Shown: in pieces, positions 24,917 through 32,769 of the stretch
Layout of the letters: every line of letters begins with the position of its first letter
How positions within the stretch are numbered: position 1 is the stretch's first letter
Source of the DNA: Afipia sp.
GTDB lineage: Bacteria; Pseudomonadota; Alphaproteobacteria; Rhizobiales; Xanthobacteraceae
NCBI GenBank assembly: GCA_017474385.1
Contig: JAFVHU010000004.1
Span: forward strand, 1-47,168
Reading direction: 5' to 3'
DNA length: 47,168 nucleotides
Translations under genes and position numbers: made by a program
Notes under the pieces: generated by a model
The model's database searches: none
Seen by the model: the letters and a program-made list of their open reading frames with translations, nothing else
Told to the model about the DNA's origin: nothing

Positions 24917-25276
24917 TCAGGCTGCAACGGTCAGCTCCTTCTCGAACTGTTCATAGGCGGAGATGGCATCGGCGGCGTACATCAGCGACGGGCCACCTCC
25001 CATATAGACGGCCATGCCGAGAGTCTCTTCCACTTCCTGGCGGGTGGCGCCTAGTCTGACCAGAGCCTCGGTATGGAAACCGATGCAGCCATCGCAACGG
25101 GCCGCCACGCCGATCGCAAGCGCGATCAATTCCTTCGTCTTTTTGTCCAATGCGCCATCGCACGTGGCGGCCTGTGCGAGCGTCGAAAACACCTGCATGG
25201 TATCGGGTATACCCTTGCGCAATTTCCTCAAGTCGGCGGAAATGCGCTTGGTGAGTTCGGAATAGTTCTTTTCCAT
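24917..25276 (-). CDS. AhpD-like / carboxymuconolactone decarboxylase family protein
   Basis: Helical protein of 119 residues of the CMD family. The active-site helix GVAARCDGCIGFHTEALVRLG (about 52-72) has the C-x2-C-x3-H motif of AhpD-type proteins, with Cys, Cys and His all present, so a thiol redox or peroxidase-like role is more likely than decarboxylation. AAGGAAG precedes the ATG. It follows the RND permease gene by 11 bases and is the last gene of the ArsR-linked operon. A thiol-redox enzyme fits the sulfur-stress theme of the locus; this is inference. Confidence 0.9.
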   Translation of the reverse strand: MEKNYSELTKRISADLRKLRKGIPDTMQVFSTLAQAATCDGALDKKTKELIALAIGVAARCDGCIGFHTEALVRLGATRQEVEETLGMAVYMGGGPSLMYAADAISAYEQFEKELTVAA

Positions 25277-25287
25277 TTGAGACTTCC

Positions 25288-28200
25288 TTACTTGCTGGAT
25301 GATGGCTGCGGTGAGGGTTCACGTAGCGCGATGTAAATTGCCGGAATGACGAGGGCCGTCAGGAGCGTCGACGACGCTAGACCAAACAGCAGCGAAATCG
25401 CCAGCCCTTGAAAGATCGGATCGAGAAGAATGGTCGCGGCGCCGATCATGGCCGCGAGCGCGGTAAGTAGGATCGGCTTAAAACGCACGGCACCGGCTTC
25501 CAGCACCACATCGCGCAGGCCCTTGCCTTCTCCGCCGCTGTGACGGATGAAATCGACCAGCAAAATTGAATTGCGAACGATGATGCCGGCCAACGCGATG
25601 AAGCCGATCATCGAGGTTGCGGTAAACGGCGCGCCCAACAGCCAATGGCCTATCAGAATTCCGATCAGAGTCAACGGGATCGGCGTCAAGATCACCAGCG
25701 GCAGCCGGAAGCTTCGAAACTGCGCTACGACCAGGACATAGATCCCGAGGATCGCCGCGCCGAACGCCGCGCCCATGTCGCGGAAGGTCACATAGGTGAT
25801 CTCCCATTCGCCGTCCCAAAGCAGCGTCGGCCGGGATTCGTCGCTGGGCTGTCCATGCAGGCTGATGACAGGCTTCGGCAGCACGCCCCAATCATGCGCG
25901 TCGACGTGCTCAGCGACGTCCAGCATGCCGTACAGCGGCGCCTCGAAACGGCCGGCGAGTTCGCCCATCACCATATCGGCGAACCGGCCGTCGCGCCGAA
26001 AGATCGTCGGCGACCCCTCCTCTGCCGTGGCCTTGACGACCTGGCCCAGTTCGACAACGGTTTTGCTGCCGGGAAGCGTATTCGCCGGCACCGGCGTCGA
26101 GGCCAGCGTCTCGCTCCAGGCCAGATCGCGCTTCGGCAGCCTTACCCCGATCTCAATCGGATTGCGGTCTTCGCCGCGGTGGGAATAGCCGATCGATACG
26201 CCGCCAAACAGCATCTGGATGGTATCGTAGACATCGCGCTGCTCGACGCCGAAGAATTCGAGCCGATCCTGATCGATCGACAGCCGCAGCCGCGGCCGCT
26301 TCTCCCCGATGGAGTCGTCGATATCGACGATGAATGGCACCTTAGCAAACACCTTCTTCAACTCGGCGGTGACGGCCCGGCGCGTCGCCGCATCGGGCCC
26401 ATAGATTTCCGCCAGCAACGTCGCAAGCACGGGCGGTCCGGGCGGCACCTCGACGACCTTAATACTGGTCCCCGTCGGCACGTTCACCGCCTTGAGGCGC
26501 TGCCGCAGATCGAGCGCGATATCATGACTCGCCCGCTTGCGATCGGCGCGCGCCGCGAGATTGACCTGCAGCTCGCCCAGTTCGGGCCTCTCGCGCAAAT
26601 AGTAATGCCGCACCAGGCCATTGAAATTGAACGGCGCCGGCGTGCCGGCATAGATCTGCACCGACGTGATCTCGCGCAATCCCCGCGCGATATCGGCCGT
26701 CGCAAACAGAGCGCGTTCGGTGTCCTCCAAGCTGGCGCCCTCGGGCAGATCGACCACCACCGCGATCTCGGACTTGTTGTCAAACGGCAGCAGTTTGACA
26801 GTGACGGATTTGGTCGCAAACAGCATCATCGACAACAGCGTCGCGACGCCGACGCCGATCAGGAATATCCAGGCCGAGCGTTTGCTGGCAACGACGCCGG
26901 CGGCGATACGGCGGTAGACACGCCCCAGCACGCCTTCGTCGTGCCCGCCGTGGGCCGGAGCTACGACACCTTCCTTCGGCGCCAGCCGTAGCATCAGCCA
27001 GGGCGCCACCACCATTGCGACAAAGAACGAGAACAGCATCGCCGCCGAGGCATTGGCCGGTATCGGCGCCATATAGGGGCCCATCAGCCCGGACACGAAC
27101 AGCATCGGCATCAGCGCGGCAACCACCGTCAGAGTCGCAACGATCGTCGGATTTCCAACCTCGGCGACAGCCTCGATCGTCGCCTGCAGGCGCGGCCGCC
27201 CATCCTTCATCGCCCAATGGCGGGCGATGTTCTCGACCACGACGATGGCGTCGTCGACCAGGATACCGATCGAAAAGATCAACGCAAACAGACTGACCCG
27301 ATTGATGGTGTAGCCCATCAGGTTAGCCGCAAACAACGTCAGCAGGATCGTCGTCGGAATCACCACCAGCGTGACCAGCGCTTCGCGCCAGCCGATCGCA
27401 ATTGCGATCAAGGCAACGATCGACACCGTGGCAAGACCGAGATGAAACAGGAGTTCATTCGCTTTCTCGTTTGCAGTCTGACCGTAGTCACGGGTAATGA
27501 TGATCTGTACATCGTCAGGGATCAGACGTGATTTCAGCCCTTCCAGCCGATGCGCAATATCATCGGAAACGGCCACCGCGTTGGCGCCCGCTCTCTTGGC
27601 AAGCGCAAGGCTGACCGCAGGAACTCGGTCCCAATTGCCCTTGCCGTCACGCACATCGTTCCACACACGGCGCTCGATCGCGCTAGGCCCAATCACCACC
27701 GTCGCCACGTCCTTGACATACACAGGCCGCCCGTCGCGCGTCGAAATCAACAGCAGCCCGATATCGGGAATGCCTGACAGCGTCTGGCCAGCCGAGACGT
27801 TGCGGACGATCCCAGCTTCGCGGACCTGTCCTGCAAGGAACGAACGATTGGCGTCCCTCACCTTGGCGACCAACTGCTGCAACGTCACACCAAACAGCGA
27901 AAGCTTCTCTGGATCGGGCTCTACTCTGATCTGCTGAGCACCGCCGCCGGAGATGTAGGTAAGCCCGATACTGTCGACCTTCATCAGTTCGGCGCGCAGC
28001 TTATCGGCAAGTTCGTAAAGGTCCTTATCCGTCCAGCGTGCGGCTGCCTTCGGCGTCGGCGAAAGCGTGAGAACGGTCGCGGCGACGTCATTAATGCCGC
28101 GTCCGACAATCGATGGCTCGGGAATGCCGACCGGGATCCTGCCCAGATTGGCGCGGATCTTCTCATGAACGCGGAGGATCGCGTCCTCGGATTTGGTGCC

Positions 28201-28506
28201 GACCCAAAAGCGCGCGGTGACCATCACGCGATCGTCTTCGGTCTGGCTGTAGACGTGTTCCACCCCATCGATGCCCTTGATGATGGCTTCGAGCGGCTTG
28301 GTGACCAACTCAACCGCATCAGGCCCGCGCAGTCCATCGGTGTTGACGCGGATGTCGACCATCGGAACGCTGATCTGGGGCTCCTCCTCCCGTGGAATGG
28401 TGGCCAAAGCGATTAGCCCGACGACAAGTGACGCGAGCAGAAACAGTGGCGTCAGTGGCGAATTGATGGTCGCCTGGGTGAGCCGACCAGAAAGGCCGAG
28501 ATTCAC
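25288..28506 (-). CDS. RND efflux permease (AcrB-like family)
   Basis: Inner-membrane proton-driven pump of 1,072 residues with the normal RND layout: helix 1 (about 12-32), first periplasmic loop, helices 2-6 (about 340-500, including ILVDDAIVVVENIARHW with the family's acidic pair on helix 4), helix 7 (about 540), second loop, and helices 8-12 (about 880-1,060, AGIIVRNSILLVDFIRH). The type is closer to the multidrug-like permeases of alphaproteobacteria than to CusA metal pumps; I see no methionine relay. Its ATG overlaps the end of the adaptor gene. No outer-membrane channel gene lies in the operon, so a TolC-like protein from elsewhere is needed. Confidence 0.94.
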   Translation of the reverse strand: MNLGLSGRLTQATINSPLTPLFLLASLVVGLIALATIPREEEPQISVPMVDIRVNTDGLRGPDAVELVTKPLEAIIKGIDGVEHVYSQTEDDRVMVTARFWVGTKSEDAILRVHEKIRANLGRIPVGIPEPSIVGRGINDVAATVLTLSPTPKAAARWTDKDLYELADKLRAELMKVDSIGLTYISGGGAQQIRVEPDPEKLSLFGVTLQQLVAKVRDANRSFLAGQVREAGIVRNVSAGQTLSGIPDIGLLLISTRDGRPVYVKDVATVVIGPSAIERRVWNDVRDGKGNWDRVPAVSLALAKRAGANAVAVSDDIAHRLEGLKSRLIPDDVQIIITRDYGQTANEKANELLFHLGLATVSIVALIAIAIGWREALVTLVVIPTTILLTLFAANLMGYTINRVSLFALIFSIGILVDDAIVVVENIARHWAMKDGRPRLQATIEAVAEVGNPTIVATLTVVAALMPMLFVSGLMGPYMAPIPANASAAMLFSFFVAMVVAPWLMLRLAPKEGVVAPAHGGHDEGVLGRVYRRIAAGVVASKRSAWIFLIGVGVATLLSMMLFATKSVTVKLLPFDNKSEIAVVVDLPEGASLEDTERALFATADIARGLREITSVQIYAGTPAPFNFNGLVRHYYLRERPELGELQVNLAARADRKRASHDIALDLRQRLKAVNVPTGTSIKVVEVPPGPPVLATLLAEIYGPDAATRRAVTAELKKVFAKVPFIVDIDDSIGEKRPRLRLSIDQDRLEFFGVEQRDVYDTIQMLFGGVSIGYSHRGEDRNPIEIGVRLPKRDLAWSETLASTPVPANTLPGSKTVVELGQVVKATAEEGSPTIFRRDGRFADMVMGELAGRFEAPLYGMLDVAEHVDAHDWGVLPKPVISLHGQPSDESRPTLLWDGEWEITYVTFRDMGAAFGAAILGIYVLVVAQFRSFRLPLVILTPIPLTLIGILIGHWLLGAPFTATSMIGFIALAGIIVRNSILLVDFIRHSGGEGKGLRDVVLEAGAVRFKPILLTALAAMIGAATILLDPIFQGLAISLLFGLASSTLLTALVIPAIYIALREPSPQPSSSK

Positions 28507-29492
28507 GGTTGCACCAATTGATCGCCGGCGCGAATGCCGGACAAAATTTCGAGGCCATTGGGAAGATCGGAAGTTGGCATATCGCGCCCGCGCTGCACCG
28601 GCACGCTGACGGTCCGGTCGGCCTGTTGGATCTGGACGTAATCAATTCCAAAACGAGTGGTGACATAGCTCGATGGGATCACGAACGCGGCCCGCTCGCC
28701 GCCTGCAATCCAGACCCTGAGGCGGTCTCCGACGAAATATTCCCCTAGATTGTCGACCTTGGCATCTGCAACGATCCGGCCGTCCTCGATTTGCGGGAAG
28801 ACGAGATCGATCGCACCGAAGCGCGGCGACTTCTCGCCGGTCTCCGCTCCGTCGATACGCACCTTGTCGCCAACCTTGAGAAAGCGAGCGTGGCGCTCCG
28901 GAACCCGCAGGCGCAGCTTGAAGTCTTGCTGGGCGATCATCGCGACCGGATCGCCTGGCAGAACAACCGATCCGACCGTCACCATCCGTTTCAAGACCCG
29001 CCCGTCGGCGGGAGCCAGGATTTGTCCCTCGCTGAACTGCTGCTGAACGACGGCGCGTTCCGCGACTCGGGCACGTAATCCATTCTCTGCGACGTTAAGC
29101 GCGGTGCGAGCTTCGTCGAGCTTAATGCGGGGCAAGATGCCTCGTTCCACTAGCCCCTCGGTACGCGTGAAATCGATCTGCGTCTGGTTGGACTGGGCCT
29201 GCAGTGCTTCGATCTGGGCATCGAGGGACTTCATCTGCAATGCCAGCTTTTCGTCCCCGATCGTCGCGATAGATTGTCCGCGCGTGACGCTATCGCCTTC
29301 CCTGACATTGAGCTGAACGACCGTGCCGCCGATCCGCCCCCGCGTGGGAACAACGCTCACGCTCTCAACTGTGGCGAACACCGCTTTCTCGTCAGCGATC
29401 GACCGCGAGGCGACGGCGAAGATTTCAGCGCCGGCTGGCGCCGCGCTTAATGTCACAGCTGCGACAAGGCTCAGCCCAATCAATTCACGCAT
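28503..29492 (-). CDS. RND efflux periplasmic adaptor
   Basis: Membrane-fusion (HlyD/AcrA-type) protein linking the pump to an outer-membrane channel. I take ATG 29492 because the signal peptide MRELIGLSLVAAVTLSAAPA begins there; an in-frame ATG at 29537 would add 15 residues. The lipoyl half-motifs RIGGTVVQLNVREGDSV (about 50-66) and ILAPADGRVLKRMVTVGSVV (about 135-155) flank a coiled-coil hairpin (MKSLDAQIEALQAQSNQTQI). A beta-barrel domain follows. Its stop overlaps the permease start. It begins 103 bases after arsR in the same direction, so the two may be cotranscribed. Confidence 0.93.
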   Translation of the reverse strand: MRELIGLSLVAAVTLSAAPAGAEIFAVASRSIADEKAVFATVESVSVVPTRGRIGGTVVQLNVREGDSVTRGQSIATIGDEKLALQMKSLDAQIEALQAQSNQTQIDFTRTEGLVERGILPRIKLDEARTALNVAENGLRARVAERAVVQQQFSEGQILAPADGRVLKRMVTVGSVVLPGDPVAMIAQQDFKLRLRVPERHARFLKVGDKVRIDGAETGEKSPRFGAIDLVFPQIEDGRIVADAKVDNLGEYFVGDRLRVWIAGGERAAFVIPSSYVTTRFGIDYVQIQQADRTVSVPVQRGRDMPTSDLPNGLEILSGIRAGDQLVQP

Positions 29493-29595
29493 CAGCTTGC
29501 CCACAATTTCATGGAAACTCCCCGCCCCAGTCGCCATCTCATTGATGACCGTCGCAAGAACATTGACCTACCTCAAGGCGTCGTCGCGTTCGTCC

Positions 29596-29928
29596 TCATA
29601 ATTTGCTTTTTGCCTTCCTAGCTTTCGGAGACGCGCAATAAATCCGATAAAGCGTCTTGAGAACTTCGCGCGCGGGATCACTTGCAATCGAATAGTAGAT
29701 CGTCTGGGCTTCGCGCCGTGCCAACACCAAGCCATCCTTACGGAGAAGAGCGAGGTGCTGCGACACCGTGGAATCGCGGAGACTCAGGAATTCTGCAAGA
29801 TCACCGACCGAGCGCTCGCCATCGACTAACTGGCAAATGATCAGCAATCGATGACGGCTGGAAAGCGCCTTCAGCAATTCACTTGCCTGATCGGCGGCAG
29901 ATGTCATAAGGGCGATATCAATTTTCAT
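29596..29928 (-). CDS. ArsR-family persulfide-sensor-like regulator (SqrR/BigR type)
   Basis: Winged-helix repressor of 110 residues: HTH at about 38-64 (SVGDLAEFLSLRDSTVSQHL) and beta-wing LARREAQTIYYSIAS. Cys32 and Cys98 are 66 residues apart, the same spacing as the disulfide/polysulfide-forming pair of Rhodobacter SqrR (41 and 107) and BigR (42 and 108). The ELLKALSSRHRLLIICQL wording is also BigR-like. No arsenic CVC motif is present. Its ATG lies inside a 30-bp palindrome, so autorepression is likely. ATG 29928 has no ribosome site; leaderless translation or a start at 29907 (MTSAADQ) are alternatives. Confidence 0.88.
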   Translation of the reverse strand: MKIDIALMTSAADQASELLKALSSRHRLLIICQLVDGERSVGDLAEFLSLRDSTVSQHLALLRKDGLVLARREAQTIYYSIASDPAREVLKTLYRIYCASPKARKAKSKL

Positions 29929-29953
29929 AGTTGCGTATATACGAATCTATGAA
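29924..29953. promoter_or_regulatory. 30-bp palindromic operator between arsR and the DUF2892/SQR genes
   Basis: The arms TTCATAG and CTATGAA (7 bp, perfect) enclose the perfect core CGTATATACG; overall 13 of 15 positions per arm match. It overlaps the arsR start codon and lies about 85 bases before the divergent DUF2892 gene. AT-rich palindromes with ATTC/GAAT-like ends are typical of BigR/SqrR sites. It probably controls both directions. Confidence 0.7.
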
Positions 29954-30037
29954 TATCATGTCAATATAGATGACCGGCCAAACCAATGCTCAGTTGGCGC
30001 AACCATATTCCGGCTTTCAATCTTCTGGAGAACGCAC

Positions 30038-30241
30038 ATGAATATTGACAAGGCAGTACTCGCTTTTGCGGGATCAGTGGTTCTTTCCGGCCTCGCGCTC
30101 GGCTGGCTATTCAACCCTTACTGGTTTCTGCTGACGGCGTTCGCCGGACTGAACATGATCCAGGCGTCGATCACGGGCTTCTGCCCTGTCGCGCTTGTCT
30201 TCAAGAAACTCGGCATGCGCAGCGGCTGCGCATTTTCGTGA
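30038..30241 (+). CDS. Small DUF2892/YgaP-like membrane protein
   Basis: Inner-membrane protein of 67 residues with two helices (about 6-25 and 28-50) and the family motif GLNMIQASITGFCPVALVFK. DUF2892 proteins, including the membrane part of YgaP-type rhodanese fusions, regularly sit in sulfur and persulfide loci and in BigR operons. GGAGAAC lies before the ATG. The intact FCP cysteine may matter for sulfur handling. It is divergent from the ArsR regulator and probably repressed by it. Confidence 0.85.
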   Translation: MNIDKAVLAFAGSVVLSGLALGWLFNPYWFLLTAFAGLNMIQASITGFCPVALVFKKLGMRSGCAFS

Positions 30242-30520
30242 GTCGCTAAGGATCGATCTGCAAGTCAAACGCAGTCGGTCGACTTCTCAAAAATGCAAGG
30301 GAACGCTCCATGACATATCACCTTTAGAAAGCCGTCCGTCCCTCTGCGACGGCCCGTCGCCGCGACGACCGAAATACTCGCGGCATGCCAATCATGACCC
30401 TGTTCTGCGACGGGTGCGAGCCTGGCCATGTTTCAGGAGCGGCGATCTCATGACAGATCATTGACTGGGTGCGGGCTCAACTCGGACCGGCACCATAGGA
30501 GGTTTAATAACAAAGCGGGA

Positions 30521-31822
30521 GTGAGAGCCTTGAACAGACGGAAATTTATTATGGGTAGCGCGGCGATGACGGCGACCGCAGCGCTGACCCAAGAGGCGCA
30601 AGCCACGACATCTTCGTCGCAAGCGAAGATTGTCATCGCGGGAGCGGGAGCTGCGGGGCTTTCGCTGGCGTCACGGCTGAAGCAGCAGATGCCACGAGCG
30701 ACGATCGTTATCATCGACGCCAAGAAAGATCATCATTTCCAACCCGGCTTCACGCTCGTGGGGGCCGGCCTCTGGTCACCGGCTGACGTCACCTTCCGCA
30801 ACTCTGACTTCATGCCGTCTGGAATCGATTGGATCGAGCAGAACGTGGCGGAATTCAATCCGGACGCCAATGCAGTCACCACTACTGGTCGGCAGCGAGT
30901 GAGTTACGATTTTCTGTTCGTCGCGACGGGACTAATGCTCGACTATAAACGCATCGAAGGTATGGACACATCGCTGATCGGAAAGAATGGCATCACCTCG
31001 ATCTATGCCGGCCCCGAAGCGGCGGCGAAATCATTCCGCGAGATCGACACTTTTATCGACAAGGGCGGCGTTGGCCTGTTCGGCCGCCCCCAGACCGAGA
31101 TGAAATGTGCCGGAGCGCCGCTCAAGGTCACATTCATTACAGATGATCGGGCACGACGTAAGGGCCGACGCGATGCGGTCAAACTCATCTACAATGCGCA
31201 TAGTCCTGCAGTGTTCGCGGTTGTTCCGGTCAACGATCGGGTCAAGGAAATGTTCGCTGCCCGCGATGTGACGATGAACTTCAATCATATCCTAACAGCG
31301 ATCGATCCCGGTTCGAAGCGAGCGACATACGCCGCCGGCCCCGGCCTTGTGACGATGGAGTATGACTTCATTCATGTCGTGCCGCCGATGCGCGCGCCGG
31401 ACGCAGTAAAGAACAGTCCGCTACCCTGGCAAGACGGCGCATTCGCAGCCGATGGTTGGCTCGAAGCCGATAACGCGACACGGCGTCATCCGCGCTACCC
31501 GAATGTCTTTGCGGTTGGCGACATTGCCGGCGTACCGCGCGGAAAGACAGCGGCCAGCGTCAAGTGGCAGGTTCCAGTCGTGGTCGACAACCTTGTCGCC
31601 GAGACGGCAGGCCGCGAACCAACCGCCACCTACAACGGCTACACCTCATGTCCGCTGGTCACGGCCTATGGCAAGGCGATGCTGATCGAGTTCGACTATG
31701 ACGGCAAACTCACCCCGTCGTTTCCCTTCATCGCACCGCTGGAGGAACTCTGGATCTCCTGGTTGATCGAGGAGAAGGGTCTCAAGGGCGCCTATCGCGC
31801 TATGTTACGTGGCCTGGCCTGA
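30521..31822 (+). CDS. sqr: Sulfide:quinone oxidoreductase-like flavoprotein (type II-like)
   Basis: FAD protein of about 433 residues that should oxidise sulfide to polysulfide or persulfide and reduce quinone. I take GTG 30521; TTG 30530 is an alternative, and an upstream open frame lacks support. NRRKFIMGSAAMTATAALTQ is a Tat-type signal, so it acts in the periplasm or on the outer membrane face. The FAD motif IVIAGAGAAGLSLASRL follows. Two redox cysteines lie in MKCAGAPLK and in YTSCPLVTAYGK, as in human SQOR/type II enzymes; the third cysteine of type I is absent. VFAVGDIAGVPRGKTAASVK is the second FAD contact. The 280 bases before it hold no gene. Confidence 0.88.
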   Translation: MRALNRRKFIMGSAAMTATAALTQEAQATTSSSQAKIVIAGAGAAGLSLASRLKQQMPRATIVIIDAKKDHHFQPGFTLVGAGLWSPADVTFRNSDFMPSGIDWIEQNVAEFNPDANAVTTTGRQRVSYDFLFVATGLMLDYKRIEGMDTSLIGKNGITSIYAGPEAAAKSFREIDTFIDKGGVGLFGRPQTEMKCAGAPLKVTFITDDRARRKGRRDAVKLIYNAHSPAVFAVVPVNDRVKEMFAARDVTMNFNHILTAIDPGSKRATYAAGPGLVTMEYDFIHVVPPMRAPDAVKNSPLPWQDGAFAADGWLEADNATRRHPRYPNVFAVGDIAGVPRGKTAASVKWQVPVVVDNLVAETAGREPTATYNGYTSCPLVTAYGKAMLIEFDYDGKLTPSFPFIAPLEELWISWLIEEKGLKGAYRAMLRGLA

Positions 31823-31835
31823 GGAGGAATGACCG

Positions 31836-32201
31836 ATGAACGATTTTAATCCTATCACGTTGTTTGCGATATCGTACGAGACTATGGGCGTGTGGACTTG
31901 GCTGGCATTGTTCGTTGCGCTTCTGCTCCTTGCCGGTATCGTTACTGGCATACTGAAATTGCGTAATGCCAAACGGTCTCCGAAACGCCCCATTATGGCT
32001 GCTCTTTTCATGGGAGTGGGGGCGACACTGGCGTTCAGCTTTGTTGTCCCGAGGTGGACTTTGGCACAGTCAGGCTCCCTGAACGGCGCTGTCGACTATC
32101 TGGCCGTCATTCTGCTCGCGATGATCCCCGGTGCTGCTGTCGCCTCTACGGTGTTTTCCATCGCGTCCCGGCGCTGCGCTGTGCGGGGTGCCAGTACTTG
32201 A
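31836..32201 (+). CDS. Small membrane protein, DUF5368-like
   Basis: Protein of 121 residues with three hydrophobic segments (about 18-40, 52-70 and 85-108) and a basic loop (KLRNAKRSPKRP). It starts 13 bases after the SQR-like gene with GGAGGAA before the ATG, so it is cotranscribed. The layout resembles DUF5368 proteins that I recall next to sulfide oxidoreductase genes; the family name is from memory and uncertain. A role as membrane anchor or quinone-side partner of the flavoprotein is speculation. Confidence 0.75.
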   Translation: MNDFNPITLFAISYETMGVWTWLALFVALLLLAGIVTGILKLRNAKRSPKRPIMAALFMGVGATLAFSFVVPRWTLAQSGSLNGAVDYLAVILLAMIPGAAVASTVFSIASRRCAVRGAST

Positions 32202-32263
32202 AAGATGCGTCTGACGACGTGTGGATAGAAAAAGATGAAAAGGAATTCTCATGACGATACGTA

Positions 32264-32480
32264 TTGACAAACTTGCACCATTTCACCGTTCAGGCATTGG
32301 TCGCGCAGTTGGCCGTTGAAGGACTCGCAGTAGCCGTTTTCCCATGGGCTGCCGGGCGCAATGTAGAGTGTCTTCGCACCCAGCTTTGCGAACCAGTTGC
32401 GTACGATCTTGGCCGTCATCTCCGCGCCGTTGTTGGATCGAATGTGCTCCGGGACCTCTGGTGAGCGTCACGTCGACCAT
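32264..32480 (-). mobile_element. IS3-family transposase remnant
   Basis: The minus frame reads EVPEHIRSNNGAEMTAKIVR, then NWFAKLGAKTLYIAPGSPWE and NGYCESFNGQLRDQCLNGE, which is the core of an IS3-type OrfB integrase. The second catalytic aspartate (normally RSDNG) is Asn here; the catalytic Glu region is kept. Only about 70 residues remain, with no OrfA, no N-terminal part and no terminal repeats that I can find. It lies just after the sulfide locus and marks an old insertion or deletion edge. Confidence 0.8.
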
Positions 32481-32569
32481 GGTGTCAATGACGCCGAAGC
32501 TGTTGTCGGCCGAAAGGCCGGGGACTTGGCGGTCTAGGGCGATCCAGTATGTTTCGGCGGCTTATGCGG

Positions 32570-32610
32570 GCCCTCTTGCTCGACACGCGCGCCACCGCGA
32601 GCAAGAGGGC
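32570..32610. repeat. 13-bp perfect inverted repeat
   Basis: GCCCTCTTGCTCG and CGAGCAAGAGGGC enclose 15 bases, giving a strong hairpin without a T-run. It lies in gene-free debris beside the IS remnant (32481-32769), so it may be the end of a small mobile repeat. I see no other gene in this stretch. Confidence 0.45.
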
Positions 32611-32744
32611 GTTCATGGCGCGGCGAAGGCGCCGACGCAATCCTCGAGCGTCAATGCCGACCTCTAAATGAAACGCTAGTTACAGCAATCGTTCTAAGCG
32701 GGGACTGCCTAAAATTTGAATGAATTTCATTAACTGATCCTAGG

Positions 32745-32758
32745 CTGATCGTGATCAA
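32745..32758 (+). promoter_or_regulatory. FNR/FixK-like box immediately before the GGDEF gene
   Basis: CTGATCGTGATCAA differs from the perfect palindrome at its first base. It lies only 11 bases before TTG 32770 and about 20 before ATG 32779, too close for class II activation of this start. It would act as a repressor site, or mark a start further downstream, or be chance. Confidence 0.35.
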
Positions 32759-32769
32759 CAAGAAGGCGC

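Noticed and set aside
25645-26991. A 448-codon plus-strand frame opposite the RND permease
   Set aside because: Antisense shadow with Arg/Gln/His-rich composition; the RND frame has all family motifs.
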